Positions 43,475 to 52,500 are shown, counted from the first letter of the stretch. The stretch is 64,000 nt of DNA from an uncultured Clostridia bacterium (GCA_934481345.1 CAKSPF010000001.1:310001-374000); one strand, 5' to 3'. Notes: generated by a model from the sequence alone, not told the origin. Numbers and translations: made by a program.

Positions 43475-44245
43475 TTAATCAATTACGGTTACGGTTTTAG
43501 TTTCTTCGTCAAAAGTAAGCACACCTTCAAAGTATGTATCGTGCTTTGACTCATCCCATTTAACGTTATCATCACCGCCGATTATCATTGCAACTGCGCG
43601 AAGCGGAATATAAGCAGTGCCGTTTATCAGCACAGGTGCAACTGCATAAGCGCCGGAATACTCTCTGCTTCCTATCTGACAGTATTCCGTTTTACCGTAT
43701 TTTGTCATTTCAATAATCGGCAACTGATTATTCATACCAAATGTGGCACCGTAAATATAATAGTCAACATCATTTGTAACAAGCTGCTTTTGCCATGCAA
43801 AGGAATTTTCATTGCTGACAAATATATTTCCTTCATCATCCTTAAACTCAATATGAACTTCAGCATCATATACAGGAAATGTGTAACGTCTGTCTATAAA
43901 CTTTTGATACTTTGCTTTGTCCGCATCATAGTTTACTGTATATCCAAGTGCCTCAAAAGTTTTTCTGAGCGGTACAAAATAGTTATCCGTATGAGTTGCA
44001 AGTCTGTTTTCAATAAGTATCGGCTCAATTGCATACCCTTTTCCGTTTATAAAAAAATTTTTCTCTTCGTTTCCGAACGCAGCCATAACAACAGCTCCTC
44101 CGAGCATTGTTACGGCAACCGCACAAGACAGCAGCACAGCCATGATTTTTGCAGCATATCCGCTTTTTTTCCGAATTTTTGTAAATCTTAATTGAAGTAT
44201 TTTTTTGCCGGCACTCATTTTTGTTGTATACAAATTTTCAAACAT
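43475..44245 (-). CDS. Membrane-anchored stalk-domain protein (BlaR1-tail paralogue 1)
   Basis: A 256-aa protein from ATG 44245, with GGAGGGAGAG 7 nt upstream. It starts MFENLYTTKMSAGKKILQLR, has one transmembrane helix (~36-57, MAVLLSCAVAVTMLGGAVV), and an external copper-amine-oxidase N-terminal-like domain (ENRLATHTDNYFVPLRKTFE, VLINGTAYIPLRAVAMIIGG). Its first 8 nt overlap the end of the M56 peptidase gene in another frame (ATGTTTGA). In related BlaR1 proteins the peptidase, a last helix and the sensor domain form one chain, so this gene looks like the detached C-terminal part. The following gene is its tandem duplicate. Confidence 0.75.
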   Translation of the reverse strand: MFENLYTTKMSAGKKILQLRFTKIRKKSGYAAKIMAVLLSCAVAVTMLGGAVVMAAFGNEEKNFFINGKGYAIEPILIENRLATHTDNYFVPLRKTFEALGYTVNYDADKAKYQKFIDRRYTFPVYDAEVHIEFKDDEGNIFVSNENSFAWQKQLVTNDVDYYIYGATFGMNNQLPIIEMTKYGKTEYCQIGSREYSGAYAVAPVLINGTAYIPLRAVAMIIGGDDNVKWDESKHDTYFEGVLTFDEETKTVTVID

Positions 44246-45101
44246 TATTTTTCTCTCCCTCCGCAAGTTCCAAAATCGTTTTCATATAGAGCTTTTGTTC
44301 TTCGTCCGTCATATTTTTTGTCACCGCCATATCGCACGAAACCTCGCACGCTTCGCTTAAATTCGCACACAAAAGATACGCAAGCGGATTAAACCAGTGC
44401 ACGGCGTTGACCATAAGCGCAAACCATTTAACAAGCAGGTCTTTGCGCTTGTAGTGTGTAAGTTCATGCATCAGTATCATGTACATTTTGCCGTCGTCAA
44501 TCTCACGGCACGGAATATAGATTACGGGAAACAATATCCCTGCAAGCAAAGGCGACCTGACATCCGGTGACATTTTAAGCTTGATATTCCGTTTGATATT
44601 CAGCTTTCGCTTTACATATTCAATCGTGCCGTTGTCCTCAATCAAAACCGCTCTTTTTCGCTTGCGGCGGTTATACAACGCATAACTTGAAAATACGGCA
44701 AGCAAAAACACTGCTGCGCCGAAAATCCATACATATGCAATTAAATCAAGCAGGCGTATATGAAATCCGGGCGAAAAATCAATCGACTCATACTCAACCG
44801 GCTCATCTGCCGCTGCGGCTGTTTCTGTATTATTCTGCGCCGGCACGGTGTCTGTCTGCACGTCACGGCGCACATATCCGCCCTGCAAAACCGGAGAAAG
44901 CTTTTGCGCCTCTCTCTGCGGAATAAATTTATATACCGGAGCAACCATGGCAACAAGTACCGCAATCCAAACTATATACTGCCACCTTGCGGGAAGTATT
45001 TTTGCGGTAAAAGGTTTCAGACATAATAGCAAAGCCGTTATTGCAAAACCGAATATGCTTAAAATCAAAACTGTTTTAAAAATTTCGTACATCGGTTTCA
45101 C
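44238..45101 (-). CDS. M56 (BlaR1/MecR1-type) membrane metallopeptidase, short form
   Basis: A 287-aa protein with three transmembrane helices (~9-28, ~40-57, ~117-140). The zinc peptidase signature is HELTH at 212-216, with a likely third ligand in SEACEVSCD (~249-257). M56 proteins cleave a partner BlaI repressor when their sensor domain is engaged. Here the protein stops (LELAEGEKNNV) before the final helix and sensor domain that usually follow; those features begin in the overlapping next gene. It overlaps the BlaI gene by 4 bp. Target genes are probably this operon itself; a beta-lactam link is not evident. Confidence 0.88.
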   Translation of the reverse strand: MKPMYEIFKTVLILSIFGFAITALLLCLKPFTAKILPARWQYIVWIAVLVAMVAPVYKFIPQREAQKLSPVLQGGYVRRDVQTDTVPAQNNTETAAAADEPVEYESIDFSPGFHIRLLDLIAYVWIFGAAVFLLAVFSSYALYNRRKRKRAVLIEDNGTIEYVKRKLNIKRNIKLKMSPDVRSPLLAGILFPVIYIPCREIDDGKMYMILMHELTHYKRKDLLVKWFALMVNAVHWFNPLAYLLCANLSEACEVSCDMAVTKNMTDEEQKLYMKTILELAEGEKNNV

Positions 45102-45469
45102 TCCAAATCAAACATTTTCTTCAGTTCGGACATATCGTCCCTTGAAAGTTTCTTGTTTTCATAGAGTGCCGCCACAAGGTTTTTTACCGAACCCTTATAC
45201 AGCTTTGACAAAAAATTCTCCGTTTCGCTTAAATCATATTCGTTTTGCATAAGCTTAGGATAATACAAATTCGTTTTGCCCTTTTTTTCGCAGGAAACCA
45301 CGTCTTTTTTCAAAAGCCGCTGCAGAAAAGTTGACACGGTTGACGCAGTCCAATCATTGCCGTCAAGCTCTTTCACGACGTCTGATACCGTCATTTTCTT
45401 TTCCGACTTCCAAAGAATTTTCATTATCATATATTCGGAATCGGTGATTGTGTGCTTTGTGTTGGACAT
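45098..45469 (-). CDS. BlaI/MecI family transcriptional repressor
   Basis: A 123-aa winged-helix repressor. YMIMKILWKSEKKMTVSDVV and WTASTVSTFLQRLLKKDVVS are the conserved DNA-binding blocks, followed by a short dimerisation tail (FLSKLYKGSVKNLVAALYEN). It binds TACA/TGTA-type palindromes, two of which lie in its promoter, and is inactivated by cleavage by an M56 peptidase, encoded immediately downstream with a 4-bp overlap. Confidence 0.93.
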   Translation of the reverse strand: MSNTKHTITDSEYMIMKILWKSEKKMTVSDVVKELDGNDWTASTVSTFLQRLLKKDVVSCEKKGKTNLYYPKLMQNEYDLSETENFLSKLYKGSVKNLVAALYENKKLSRDDMSELKKMFDLE

Positions 45470-45507
45470 TACAAAAGCCTCCTTGATAAAAAATCAGTCA
45501 CATATAA

Positions 45508-45559
45508 TTACAACTGTAGCTACAATTGTAATTATATCAATCGTAGCTACAGTTGTCAA
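45508..45559 (-). promoter_or_regulatory. BlaI-type operators in a consensus promoter
   Basis: On the minus strand TTGACA (plus 45554-45559), a 17-bp spacer and TATAAT (plus 45531-45536) form a perfect promoter. One palindrome (45538-45555, core CGTAGCTACA) fills the spacer. A second, longer one (45508-45531, TTACAACTGTAG/CTACAATTGTAA, one mismatch) lies just downstream of -10. Both share the core GTAGCTAC, matching BlaI/MecI-type sites. Confidence 0.87.
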
Positions 45560-45593
45560 GATGTTTTTAATTAATAAGTAATTCTTTGCATAC

Positions 45594-45619
45594 AAAAACG
45601 GCATGGAAAATCCATGCCG
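45594..45619 (-). terminator. Intrinsic terminator of the secreted unknown gene
   Basis: CGGCATGGA (45599-45607) pairs with TCCATGCCG (45611-45619) over a 3-nt loop. The minus strand continues TTTTTG. Confidence 0.85.
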
Positions 45620-45633
45620 CAAACATAAGCATT

Positions 45634-46353
45634 TCATCTAAAAAGTCGATTTTTAAGATCAAAATAATCTATAATATATGCAGTGGCATATGTACACTTA
45701 TCATCACCCATTTCACATATTCGCCCCCACAAATTACCTTTTTCTGCGCCGGTTAAATTATCCCACAAAGTCTTTATATTTATCAAATCCTCGTTATAAT
45801 ATCTTTGAACAAATTCGGGAGTAAGAAGACATTTTTCTTTGAGAGTTATTACATCGTTTCCGCAATTTTTCAGTATTGTTATTATTTCTTCTTCCCATTC
45901 CCTCCATTCTTGTTTGGGGATTTCGGAAAGTACGATTGCCAAATTATCCATAAAAGTTTTATTGGCATTTTGAAGCTTAACCTCCGAAAAAACGTTTTCC
46001 GTTTCTGAAAGAGGCTTTACCGTGCCGCTCTGCCATATGTATGCCTTTACGGAATCCGGCGTTACCGTTTCGCCGGTGCTTTTTTTACATATTAATTTAT
46101 CGCTCACCGTCTTGCTCGCATTTACGGAATAAGTCTGCACATTCATAAGTCTGCCTTCAAAGTACGAGGCGACAAAAAGCGAAGCGGGTATCCCTTCATT
46201 ATTCGTTACTTCCGATACAAGGTCAAGTGTGCATATGTTCGTATTTGTATCTATATTTATAGTTACGGTGCTGTCCGAAATGCATTCGGCGCAGGCACCG
46301 GTAATATTTACAATACAACTGAGCAAAACCGCAGCAGATATTTTTTTCAGCAT
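45634..46353 (-). CDS. Secreted protein of unknown function
   Basis: A 239-aa protein with a signal peptide (~1-22, MLKKISAAVLLSCIVNITGA), a beta-rich N-terminal half (~25-125) and a helical C-terminal half (~130-239) with several Trp (QEWREWEEEI, LWDNLTGAEKGNLWGRI). I do not recognise the family. It is monocistronic, with its own promoter and terminator. The N-terminal part resembles the Ig-like strands found in the secreted proteins of the glycan locus (FVASYFEGRLMNVQTYSV), but no anchor or enzyme motif is visible. Confidence 0.65.
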   Translation of the reverse strand: MLKKISAAVLLSCIVNITGACAECISDSTVTINIDTNTNICTLDLVSEVTNNEGIPASLFVASYFEGRLMNVQTYSVNASKTVSDKLICKKSTGETVTPDSVKAYIWQSGTVKPLSETENVFSEVKLQNANKTFMDNLAIVLSEIPKQEWREWEEEIITILKNCGNDVITLKEKCLLTPEFVQRYYNEDLINIKTLWDNLTGAEKGNLWGRICEMGDDKCTYATAYIIDYFDLKNRLFR

Positions 46354-46383
46354 TTTTTCACCGCCCGTTTGAAATATATGCCG

Positions 46384-46412
46384 ATTATATCACAGCAAAA
46401 TCATTTTTTCAA
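46384..46412 (-). promoter_or_regulatory. Promoter of the secreted unknown gene
   Basis: Minus-strand TTGAAA (plus 46407-46412), 17 bp, TATAAT (plus 46384-46389), about 30 bp before the start codon. Confidence 0.7.
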
Positions 46413-46421
46413 CGGAAAATA

Positions 46422-48164
46422 TTACATTGTAAACTGACTGTTATATATTTCGCTGTAAAATCCGTTTTTTGCCATAAGCTCGGTATGAGTGCCCTGCTCT
46501 ACAATGCTGCCGTCACGCATAACAAGTATAAGGTCTGCATTTTTTATCGTGGAAAGCCTGTGTGCGACAATAAAGCTCGTCCTTCCCTTCATAAGGGTTT
46601 CAAATGCGTCCTGGATTTTCATTTCCGTTCTTGTATCTATAGATGAAGTTGCCTCGTCAAGAATAAGCATTGAAGGTCTGCACAGCATGAGTCTTGCTAT
46701 ACACAAAAGCTGTCTTTCACCCTGCGAAAGCTCAGAACCGCCTCCGCTTATTACGGTGTCATAACCGTTTGGCAGACGGCGTATAAAGCTGTGTGCGTGG
46801 GCTTTCTTTGCCGCCTCAATCACCTCGCTGTCATCAGCGTCCGGTTTGGCTATTGTGATGTTTTCGCGGATTGTTCCGGATTTAATCCATGTATCCTGCA
46901 AAACCATTCCGAATCCTTTTCTCAGGCTGCTTCGCGTCAAATCGTTTATATTTGTACCGTCAAGACTGATTTTACCGCCGTTTACGTCATAAAACCGCAT
47001 CAAAAGATTTATAAGAGTGGTTTTGCCGCAGCCGGTAGGTCCGACGATAGCTATCCGCTGACCGGGCTTTACATCTGCGTTCAGATTCTTTATAAGACTT
47101 TTTTCGGGATTGTATGAAAAGCTGACATTTTCCATTTTAATATTACCCTTGATTTCATCTGAGGAAAGTTCGGTATTTCCGTCGCTGCTCTGCGGCTGCT
47201 GTTCAAGAAGTTCAAATACTCGTGCCGCACAGGCAAATGCGTTTTGCAGTTCCGCAATTACACCGGAAATTTCATTAAACGGCTTTGTATACTGATTTGC
47301 ATAGCTTAAAAGGCAGGAAAGTCCTCCTACGGTAAGAGTGCCGCCGAGCGCCGACAAAGCGCCGAACACTGCGACAAGCGCATACACAATGCTGTTTACA
47401 AACCTTGTGGACGGATTAACAAGTGATGAAAAGAATGTTGCTTTAAGTGAATACTTTTCAAGTCTTTCGTTGATTTCATCAAACTTTGCCATTATATGCT
47501 CCTGCTGCGAAAAAGCCTGTACCGTCTTTTGGTTTGTTACAGCTTCCTGCACCAGGGAAGTTTGTTCGCCTCTTGTTTCGGACTGCTTTCTGAACATTGA
47601 ATATGTCCTGGAAGCAATAAACCTTGAAACAAACAGCGAAACAGGCGTAACAAGTACAACAACCAGCGCAATTTTAAGATTTATTGAAATCATAAATACT
47701 ATGGTGATTATAATAGTCATTATACCGCTGAAAAGCTGTGTAAAGCCCATCAGCAAACCGTCAGAGAAGGTATCTGCGTCCGATATTATTCTGCTCACCG
47801 TGTCACCGTAGGAATGTGTATCGGCATATTTCAGCGGCAGAGTCTGCATATGTTCAAATACCTCTGTTCTCAAGTCGCGGACCGTACTGTATGCGATTTT
47901 GTTGTTGCAAATATTCATAAGCCAGTTGCAAAGCCCGGTTACGGCAATTATTACCGCAATTTTCCTTAAAATCAAAAATATTCCCGAAAAGTCAACCTTG
48001 CCTTTACCGACAATAAGGTCGATTGCGTCACCTGCCAGGATAGGTACATACAGCGTGAGTATTACCGACACTGCGGCAAGCATAACTGTCAGTAACAAAT
48101 AACCTCTGTAGTTTGATATGTATTTAAGTATTTTTTTTATTAACACAGAATTTCTTTTTTTCAT
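46422..48164 (-). CDS. ABC exporter half-transporter B (canonical ATP site)
   Basis: A 580-aa protein from ATG 48164 behind GAAAGGA; an in-frame start at 48299 would lie inside the upstream gene. Six transmembrane helices (~20-310) are followed by a nucleotide-binding domain with Walker A GPTGCGKTT, signature LSQGERQLL, Walker B MLILDEATSSID with the catalytic Glu, and the switch His in VAHRLST. It forms a heterodimer with the product of the gene upstream, as in BmrCD or TM287/288. Such pairs export drugs, lipids or peptides; the substrate is unknown. Confidence 0.92.
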   Translation of the reverse strand: MKKRNSVLIKKILKYISNYRGYLLLTVMLAAVSVILTLYVPILAGDAIDLIVGKGKVDFSGIFLILRKIAVIIAVTGLCNWLMNICNNKIAYSTVRDLRTEVFEHMQTLPLKYADTHSYGDTVSRIISDADTFSDGLLMGFTQLFSGIMTIIITIVFMISINLKIALVVVLVTPVSLFVSRFIASRTYSMFRKQSETRGEQTSLVQEAVTNQKTVQAFSQQEHIMAKFDEINERLEKYSLKATFFSSLVNPSTRFVNSIVYALVAVFGALSALGGTLTVGGLSCLLSYANQYTKPFNEISGVIAELQNAFACAARVFELLEQQPQSSDGNTELSSDEIKGNIKMENVSFSYNPEKSLIKNLNADVKPGQRIAIVGPTGCGKTTLINLLMRFYDVNGGKISLDGTNINDLTRSSLRKGFGMVLQDTWIKSGTIRENITIAKPDADDSEVIEAAKKAHAHSFIRRLPNGYDTVISGGGSELSQGERQLLCIARLMLCRPSMLILDEATSSIDTRTEMKIQDAFETLMKGRTSFIVAHRLSTIKNADLILVMRDGSIVEQGTHTELMAKNGFYSEIYNSQFTM

Positions 48165-48183
48165 GTCACAAAATCCTTTCCGG

Positions 48184-49893
48184 TCAGCACACCTGCGAAC
48201 GGTAAATTTCGCTGTATATTCCGCACTCGTCCAAAAGCTGCTCATGAGTTCCGACAGCACATATCTTTCCGTCATCAAGAACGACAATCTTATCTGCATT
48301 CATAATGGAGGCTGTCCTCTGCGACACAATAAATACAGTCGGTCTGTACGGCAGATTTTTTATTGCCTTTCTGAGCGCTGCGTCCGTTGCATAATCGAGT
48401 GCCGAGGCGCTGTCGTCCAAAATCAGTATTTCCGGTCTGCGTACAAGTGCGCGCGCTATGGTAAGCCTTTGGCGCTGTCCGCCCGAAAAATTCGTTCCTC
48501 CCTGCTCTACGGCAGAGTCGATTCCGTTTTCCTTTGCATCTATGATATTTCTTGCCTGAGCCGCGTCTACAGCCTGCTCAATATCACTTTCTGACGCGCC
48601 GGGATTTCCCCACAGCAGGTTTTCGCGGATTGTGCCTTTAAAGAGCACGTTTTTCTGCATCACAATACCTATCTTTTTTCTTAATTCATCAAGCTTGTAA
48701 TTCCTTACGTCAATTCCGTCAACCGTTACCGCCCCTTCGGAAACGTCATAAAATCTCGGTATAAGATTAACAACCGAGGATTTTCCGCTTCCGGTCGAGC
48801 CGATTATTCCCACTGTTTCACCGGGCTTTACATCAAAGGTTATATTTTCAACAGACGGCGCTGCTGCGCCCTTATAAGTAAGCGATACATTTTCAAATTT
48901 AACCTTATATTCCGGATTTGCCTTGTCATATCCCGTACCGTCCGTTACAGAAGGCTCGGTATCAAGTATTTTTTCTATTCGCGTACAGCATGCGGCAGCC
49001 TTGGTTATATTGATTACAAAGGTTGCAAGCTTTATAAGTTCCACAAGTATCTGCGACATATAGTTATAAAGAGCGACAACCATTCCCTTTGAAAGGATAC
49101 CGCTGTTTACTTTAATCGCACCGGTATATATCAGATAAATAATTGCTGCATTTATTATTACATATGTTACCGGATTTAAAAGCGCAGAGATTTTTCCGGA
49201 AAGCTTTTGCATATAGTTAAGCCTGTTTGTAGCGTCACTGTACTTTTCGATTTCTTCGTTTTCGGAGCAAAAAGCACGGATTACCCTTATGCCCTCAAGA
49301 TTTTCCGATGTAAGTGTTGTTATTTTGTCCAGAGCCGACTGAACTTTTCTGTAAAGCGGCATTGAACCTATCATTATACCGAATACAACTGCGCTCAAAA
49401 CAGGAATTGTAACAACAAAAATCATTGCAGCTTTAAAGTCAATGGTAAATGCCATCACCATTGCACCGAACACAATAAACGGCGAGCGGAGAAAAAGCCT
49501 TAATACAAGATTAACCGTTGTCTGAACCTGGTTTATGTCGCTCGTCATTCTGGTTATAAGAGTTCCCGTACCGACAGAATCAAGCTCTGTAAAAGACAGC
49601 GACTGTATTTTGTCAAACAAGGCATGTCTGAGCTGTCTGCCGAATCCGCAGGCTGCCTTTGCAGAAAAATACTGCGCCGTAACAGAGCAGGCAAAGCCGA
49701 CTGCCGCCAGAGCAATCAGAAGCAGGCATCTTGAAGCAATATAGCTTTTCCCGTAAATGCCTATTCCCTTATCTATTATGGAAGCCACGATAAGCGGAAC
49801 AATAAGCTCAAACGACGCTTCCAGAAGCTTAAAAAGCGGTCCGAATATACTCTCTTTTTTATAGTCTTTCAAATACACAAGCACTTTTTTCAT
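48184..49893 (-). CDS. ABC exporter half-transporter A (degenerate ATP site)
   Basis: A 569-aa protein. Six transmembrane helices are followed by Walker A GSTGSGKSS and signature FSGGQRQRL. Walker B is ILILDDSASALD, where the catalytic Glu is Asp, and the switch region VSQRTAS has Gln in place of His. These changes mark the degenerate site of a heterodimeric exporter. The partner gene starts 20 bp after this stop. No regulator adjoins the pair. Confidence 0.92.
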   Translation of the reverse strand: MKKVLVYLKDYKKESIFGPLFKLLEASFELIVPLIVASIIDKGIGIYGKSYIASRCLLLIALAAVGFACSVTAQYFSAKAACGFGRQLRHALFDKIQSLSFTELDSVGTGTLITRMTSDINQVQTTVNLVLRLFLRSPFIVFGAMVMAFTIDFKAAMIFVVTIPVLSAVVFGIMIGSMPLYRKVQSALDKITTLTSENLEGIRVIRAFCSENEEIEKYSDATNRLNYMQKLSGKISALLNPVTYVIINAAIIYLIYTGAIKVNSGILSKGMVVALYNYMSQILVELIKLATFVINITKAAACCTRIEKILDTEPSVTDGTGYDKANPEYKVKFENVSLTYKGAAAPSVENITFDVKPGETVGIIGSTGSGKSSVVNLIPRFYDVSEGAVTVDGIDVRNYKLDELRKKIGIVMQKNVLFKGTIRENLLWGNPGASESDIEQAVDAAQARNIIDAKENGIDSAVEQGGTNFSGGQRQRLTIARALVRRPEILILDDSASALDYATDAALRKAIKNLPYRPTVFIVSQRTASIMNADKIVVLDDGKICAVGTHEQLLDECGIYSEIYRSQVC

Positions 49894-49962
49894 ATATAAA
49901 ACTCCGATATGTTGTAATTATAATATTTCAAAAAAATCAATAAAAATCCGCTGTAAATACAA

Positions 49963-49991
49963 AAAGACTCTCCCGCCAAGGAAAGTCTACA
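49963..49991 (-). terminator. Possible second terminator downstream of rpsT
   Basis: On the minus strand AGACTTTCC and GGGAGAGTCT can form a slightly bulged stem followed by TTTTTG. With the hairpin at 50030-50057 it separates rpsT from the ABC exporter genes. Confidence 0.55.
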
Positions 49992-50029
49992 TTGCAAAAT
50001 ATCCGTTCAACAGATAAAAACAGCAGTAA

Positions 50030-50057
50030 CAGCCTCCTGATCTGTCTCAGAAGGCTG
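50030..50057 (-). terminator. Hairpin downstream of rpsT
   Basis: CAGCCTCCTGA (50030-50040) and TCAGAAGGCTG (50047-50057) pair over 11 bp with one G-U. A U-rich stretch follows on the minus strand only after about 10 nt, so termination may need both this and the next hairpin. Confidence 0.55.
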
Positions 50058-50061
50058 ATAA

Positions 50062-50328
50062 TTATGCGCTTAATTTATTGAGCTTTAAAGAAAGCTGAGA
50101 TTTTTTTCTGGATGCTGTGTTTTTGTGAAGAATACCCTTGGCAACAGCCTGGTCAAGCTTCTTGAATGCAAGTTTGCAAGCTATAACAGCATTTTCAGCG
50201 TCAGCATTAGCGACACATTCGTCAAATTTCTTTATGCAGGTTTTCAGATTTGTTTTGATCATCTGATTTCTCAAAGTCTTTGTTCTAATAACCTTTACTC
50301 TCTTTTTCGCAGATTTAATATTAGGCAT
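50062..50328 (-). CDS. rpsT: 30S ribosomal protein S20
   Basis: An 88-aa protein from ATG 50328 behind GGAGGTG. The sequence MPNIKSAKKRVKVIRTKT and the following helices (LRNQMIKTNLKTCIKKF, KGILHKNTASRKKSQLSLKL) match S20, a helical-bundle protein that binds 16S rRNA in the body of the small subunit. A longer in-frame reading from 50397 has no ribosome binding site. It has its own promoter: minus-strand TTGATT (plus 50392-50397), 17 bp, TAAAAT (plus 50369-50374) with an extended TG. Confidence 0.97.
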   Translation of the reverse strand: MPNIKSAKKRVKVIRTKTLRNQMIKTNLKTCIKKFDECVANADAENAVIACKLAFKKLDQAVAKGILHKNTASRKKSQLSLKLNKLSA

Positions 50329-50368
50329 AATTTCACCTCCAATTGCATAATTAGTCAATGTAATCATT

Positions 50369-50397
50369 ATTTTAACACAAGAAACATCAAAAATCAA
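50369..50397 (-). promoter_or_regulatory. rpsT promoter
   Basis: Minus-strand TTGATT (plus 50392-50397), a 17-bp spacer ending in TGTG and TAAAAT (plus 50369-50374), about 40 bp before the start codon. Confidence 0.65.
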
Positions 50398-50427
50398 GAG
50401 AAAATTTGCAATTTTTGAAATTTTTTA

Positions 50428-52197
50428 TTAATTTTTAATTCTGAGCCTGTCTGCAAGCTCCTCATCAGGCTTTGCGTTGATGGTATTATAGTCAACATAA
50501 ATAACCATTCCGGGCTTTGCTCCCGAAGGCTTTTTGACATTTTTGACCTCCGTATAATCCACCGGCACACTGAGCGAGCCGCGTCCTTTGCTGTAATATG
50601 CCGCAAGCGATGCTGCCTGGAGATAAGTGTTTTCGGGTACGCTCATCGCGTCATAGGTTTTTACTATTACATGCGAACCGTGCACACCCTTTGTATGGAA
50701 CCATATATCCGTACTGCGCGAAAGCTTCAGTGTAACGTAATCGTTCTGTTTATTGTTTTTGCCGACGTATATGTCAAAGCCGTCATCGCTTACAAAGTGC
50801 ATAGGTTCAGCCGTAAGATGTTTTTTTGACTGCTTTTTTCCGCCTCTTTGTTTAAGGTATCCCTGCTCGGTAAGTTCCTCGCGTATCATCGCTATTTCCG
50901 CGCCGGTTTCCGCCACCTCTATTGCCTCTTTAACGGACTCAAAATAATCTATTTCTTTTAAATTGATTTCCTTTTGTTTAACCGTTTCTTCTTCGGCGGT
51001 TTTCTCTTTTGTATATTTTACATAATACTTCTGTGCGTTCTGTGACGGAGTAAGTTCCTCTTTGAGAGGAATTTTAACCAAACCGTTATCCTCCGAATAA
51101 AAATTTTCACATTCTACACTCTTCATACCCTGAGTTATTCTGTATATGTTTGCCGTAATAAGGTCGCCGTACATTTTGTATTTTTCTCTTTTTTTTGCCT
51201 TTTCCAGAGTTTCGTTTTCTATCTGCAATTTTTTCAGACAGCGCTCGATATTGTTGTTTACAAACTTCATCAGATCTGCGCTTTTTTGTTTCATATTCTG
51301 CATTGAAGATTTTTTCAGATAGAAAAATTCCGCCGCCTCATTTACGGTATCAAAGCTTTTTACCCCGGCAAGATTTTCATACTGCTCAATAGTGAAAGCA
51401 TTAAAATCCAAAAGCTTTTTGGTTGTTTTGTCAAAAGCGGCGCAGGGGGAATAGTCACCGGCAGAAGTATTCTGCATCAATGTGTAAAATATATAACCGG
51501 TCCTGTCGAACTGCTCATCCGTAACCTCCGAGCCGCAGGCATCCGTTCTGCCCAAAGCGCGGTAAACCGTTTCTCTTGCCATAAGCGGGCTTATTCCTTT
51601 GAAATTGTCCATAAGCTGCTTAAAAAGCGGAACATCATTTTTTGCAAGCATATCCTTGATTTCCTGTTTTCCGAATTCAAGCGGATTTTTCTTTCCCTGT
51701 CCCGGCGGTTCGGTATATATAAGCCCCGGAAGTATCTGTCTTACGCTGCTCACCGTAAAATCGACATGAAATATTGAGTCTATTATCTTGCAATCCTTAT
51801 TTACCAGAATTATATTTGAGTATTTTCCCATAAGCTCGCAGATAAGAATTTTTTCGGAAATATAACCCATTTCATCATAATTTTCTATGTGTATATGAAT
51901 AATTCTTTCAAAATCCGGCTGTTCTATAAGCGTTATTTTTCCGCCGGAAAGGTGCTTTCTGAGCAGCATGCAAAACATCGGCGGAGCGGACGGATTTTCC
52001 ATGGAATTTGACATGAGATGAACTCTTGCACATGACGGATTTGCACAGAGCAAAAGCTTGTACCCGCCGTTTTTCGTCCGTATATTTACCGTAAGAGTGC
52101 TGCGCTCCGGCTGATGTATTTTGTCAATTTTTCCGCCGCACAGCAGTTTATTTAATTCATCTGTCAATGCGTGAATTACTATTCCGTCAAAAGCCAT
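50428..52197 (-). CDS. rqcH: Rqc2/NFACT-family ribosome quality-control protein RqcH
   Basis: A 589-aa protein. The NFACT-N domain begins AFDGIVIHALTDELNKLLCG and contains the conserved ENYDEMGYISEKILICELMG block. A coiled-coil middle (~270-400) and an NFACT-R domain follow, with STDIWFHTKGVHGSHVIVKT and the basic C-terminus. RqcH binds stalled 50S subunits and adds Ala tails that mark nascent chains for degradation. Older annotation calls it a fibronectin-binding protein. Length and domain order are normal. ATG 52197 follows AAAGGAG. Confidence 0.92.
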   Translation of the reverse strand: MAFDGIVIHALTDELNKLLCGGKIDKIHQPERSTLTVNIRTKNGGYKLLLCANPSCARVHLMSNSMENPSAPPMFCMLLRKHLSGGKITLIEQPDFERIIHIHIENYDEMGYISEKILICELMGKYSNIILVNKDCKIIDSIFHVDFTVSSVRQILPGLIYTEPPGQGKKNPLEFGKQEIKDMLAKNDVPLFKQLMDNFKGISPLMARETVYRALGRTDACGSEVTDEQFDRTGYIFYTLMQNTSAGDYSPCAAFDKTTKKLLDFNAFTIEQYENLAGVKSFDTVNEAAEFFYLKKSSMQNMKQKSADLMKFVNNNIERCLKKLQIENETLEKAKKREKYKMYGDLITANIYRITQGMKSVECENFYSEDNGLVKIPLKEELTPSQNAQKYYVKYTKEKTAEEETVKQKEINLKEIDYFESVKEAIEVAETGAEIAMIREELTEQGYLKQRGGKKQSKKHLTAEPMHFVSDDGFDIYVGKNNKQNDYVTLKLSRSTDIWFHTKGVHGSHVIVKTYDAMSVPENTYLQAASLAAYYSKGRGSLSVPVDYTEVKNVKKPSGAKPGMVIYVDYNTINAKPDEELADRLRIKN

Positions 52198-52500
52198 TTG
52201 AATACTCCTTTACCGTGTTTTAAAAATTCATTAAAATCCGAAAGCGACTTTAACGCTGTGTATTTTATAATTGTAACACATTTTTTTAATATTGGCTACA
52301 CTTAATATTTGAAAAAATGATATTTTTTACATCTGTATTCATAATTTTTTGTGTATTTTTAACAAAAATAAAGTTTTTTTAAAATCACATGTATAAGTAG
52401 TTAAATTTATGTTTGAAATTGCTCAAAGTTTGTGATATAATAGGTAAGGTTTAATGATTTATTATTTTGTTTTCAATATTCTACAGGAGGTCAGATAAAC
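52198..52500. other. Intergenic region between divergent rqcH and the PFOR gene
   Basis: This 303-bp, very AT-rich stretch contains the PFOR promoter (52413-52441) and the AGGAGG ribosome binding site just before 52501. Near rqcH the minus strand has a possible extended -10 (TGTTACAAT, plus about 52270-52278) without a good -35. I see no gene, repeat or riboswitch-like structure in the rest. Confidence 0.6.
52413..52441 (+). promoter_or_regulatory. Promoter of the pyruvate:ferredoxin oxidoreductase gene
   Basis: TTGAAA (52413-52418), a 17-bp spacer ending in TGTGA, and TATAAT (52436-52441). The start codon is 60 bp further on. Confidence 0.8.
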
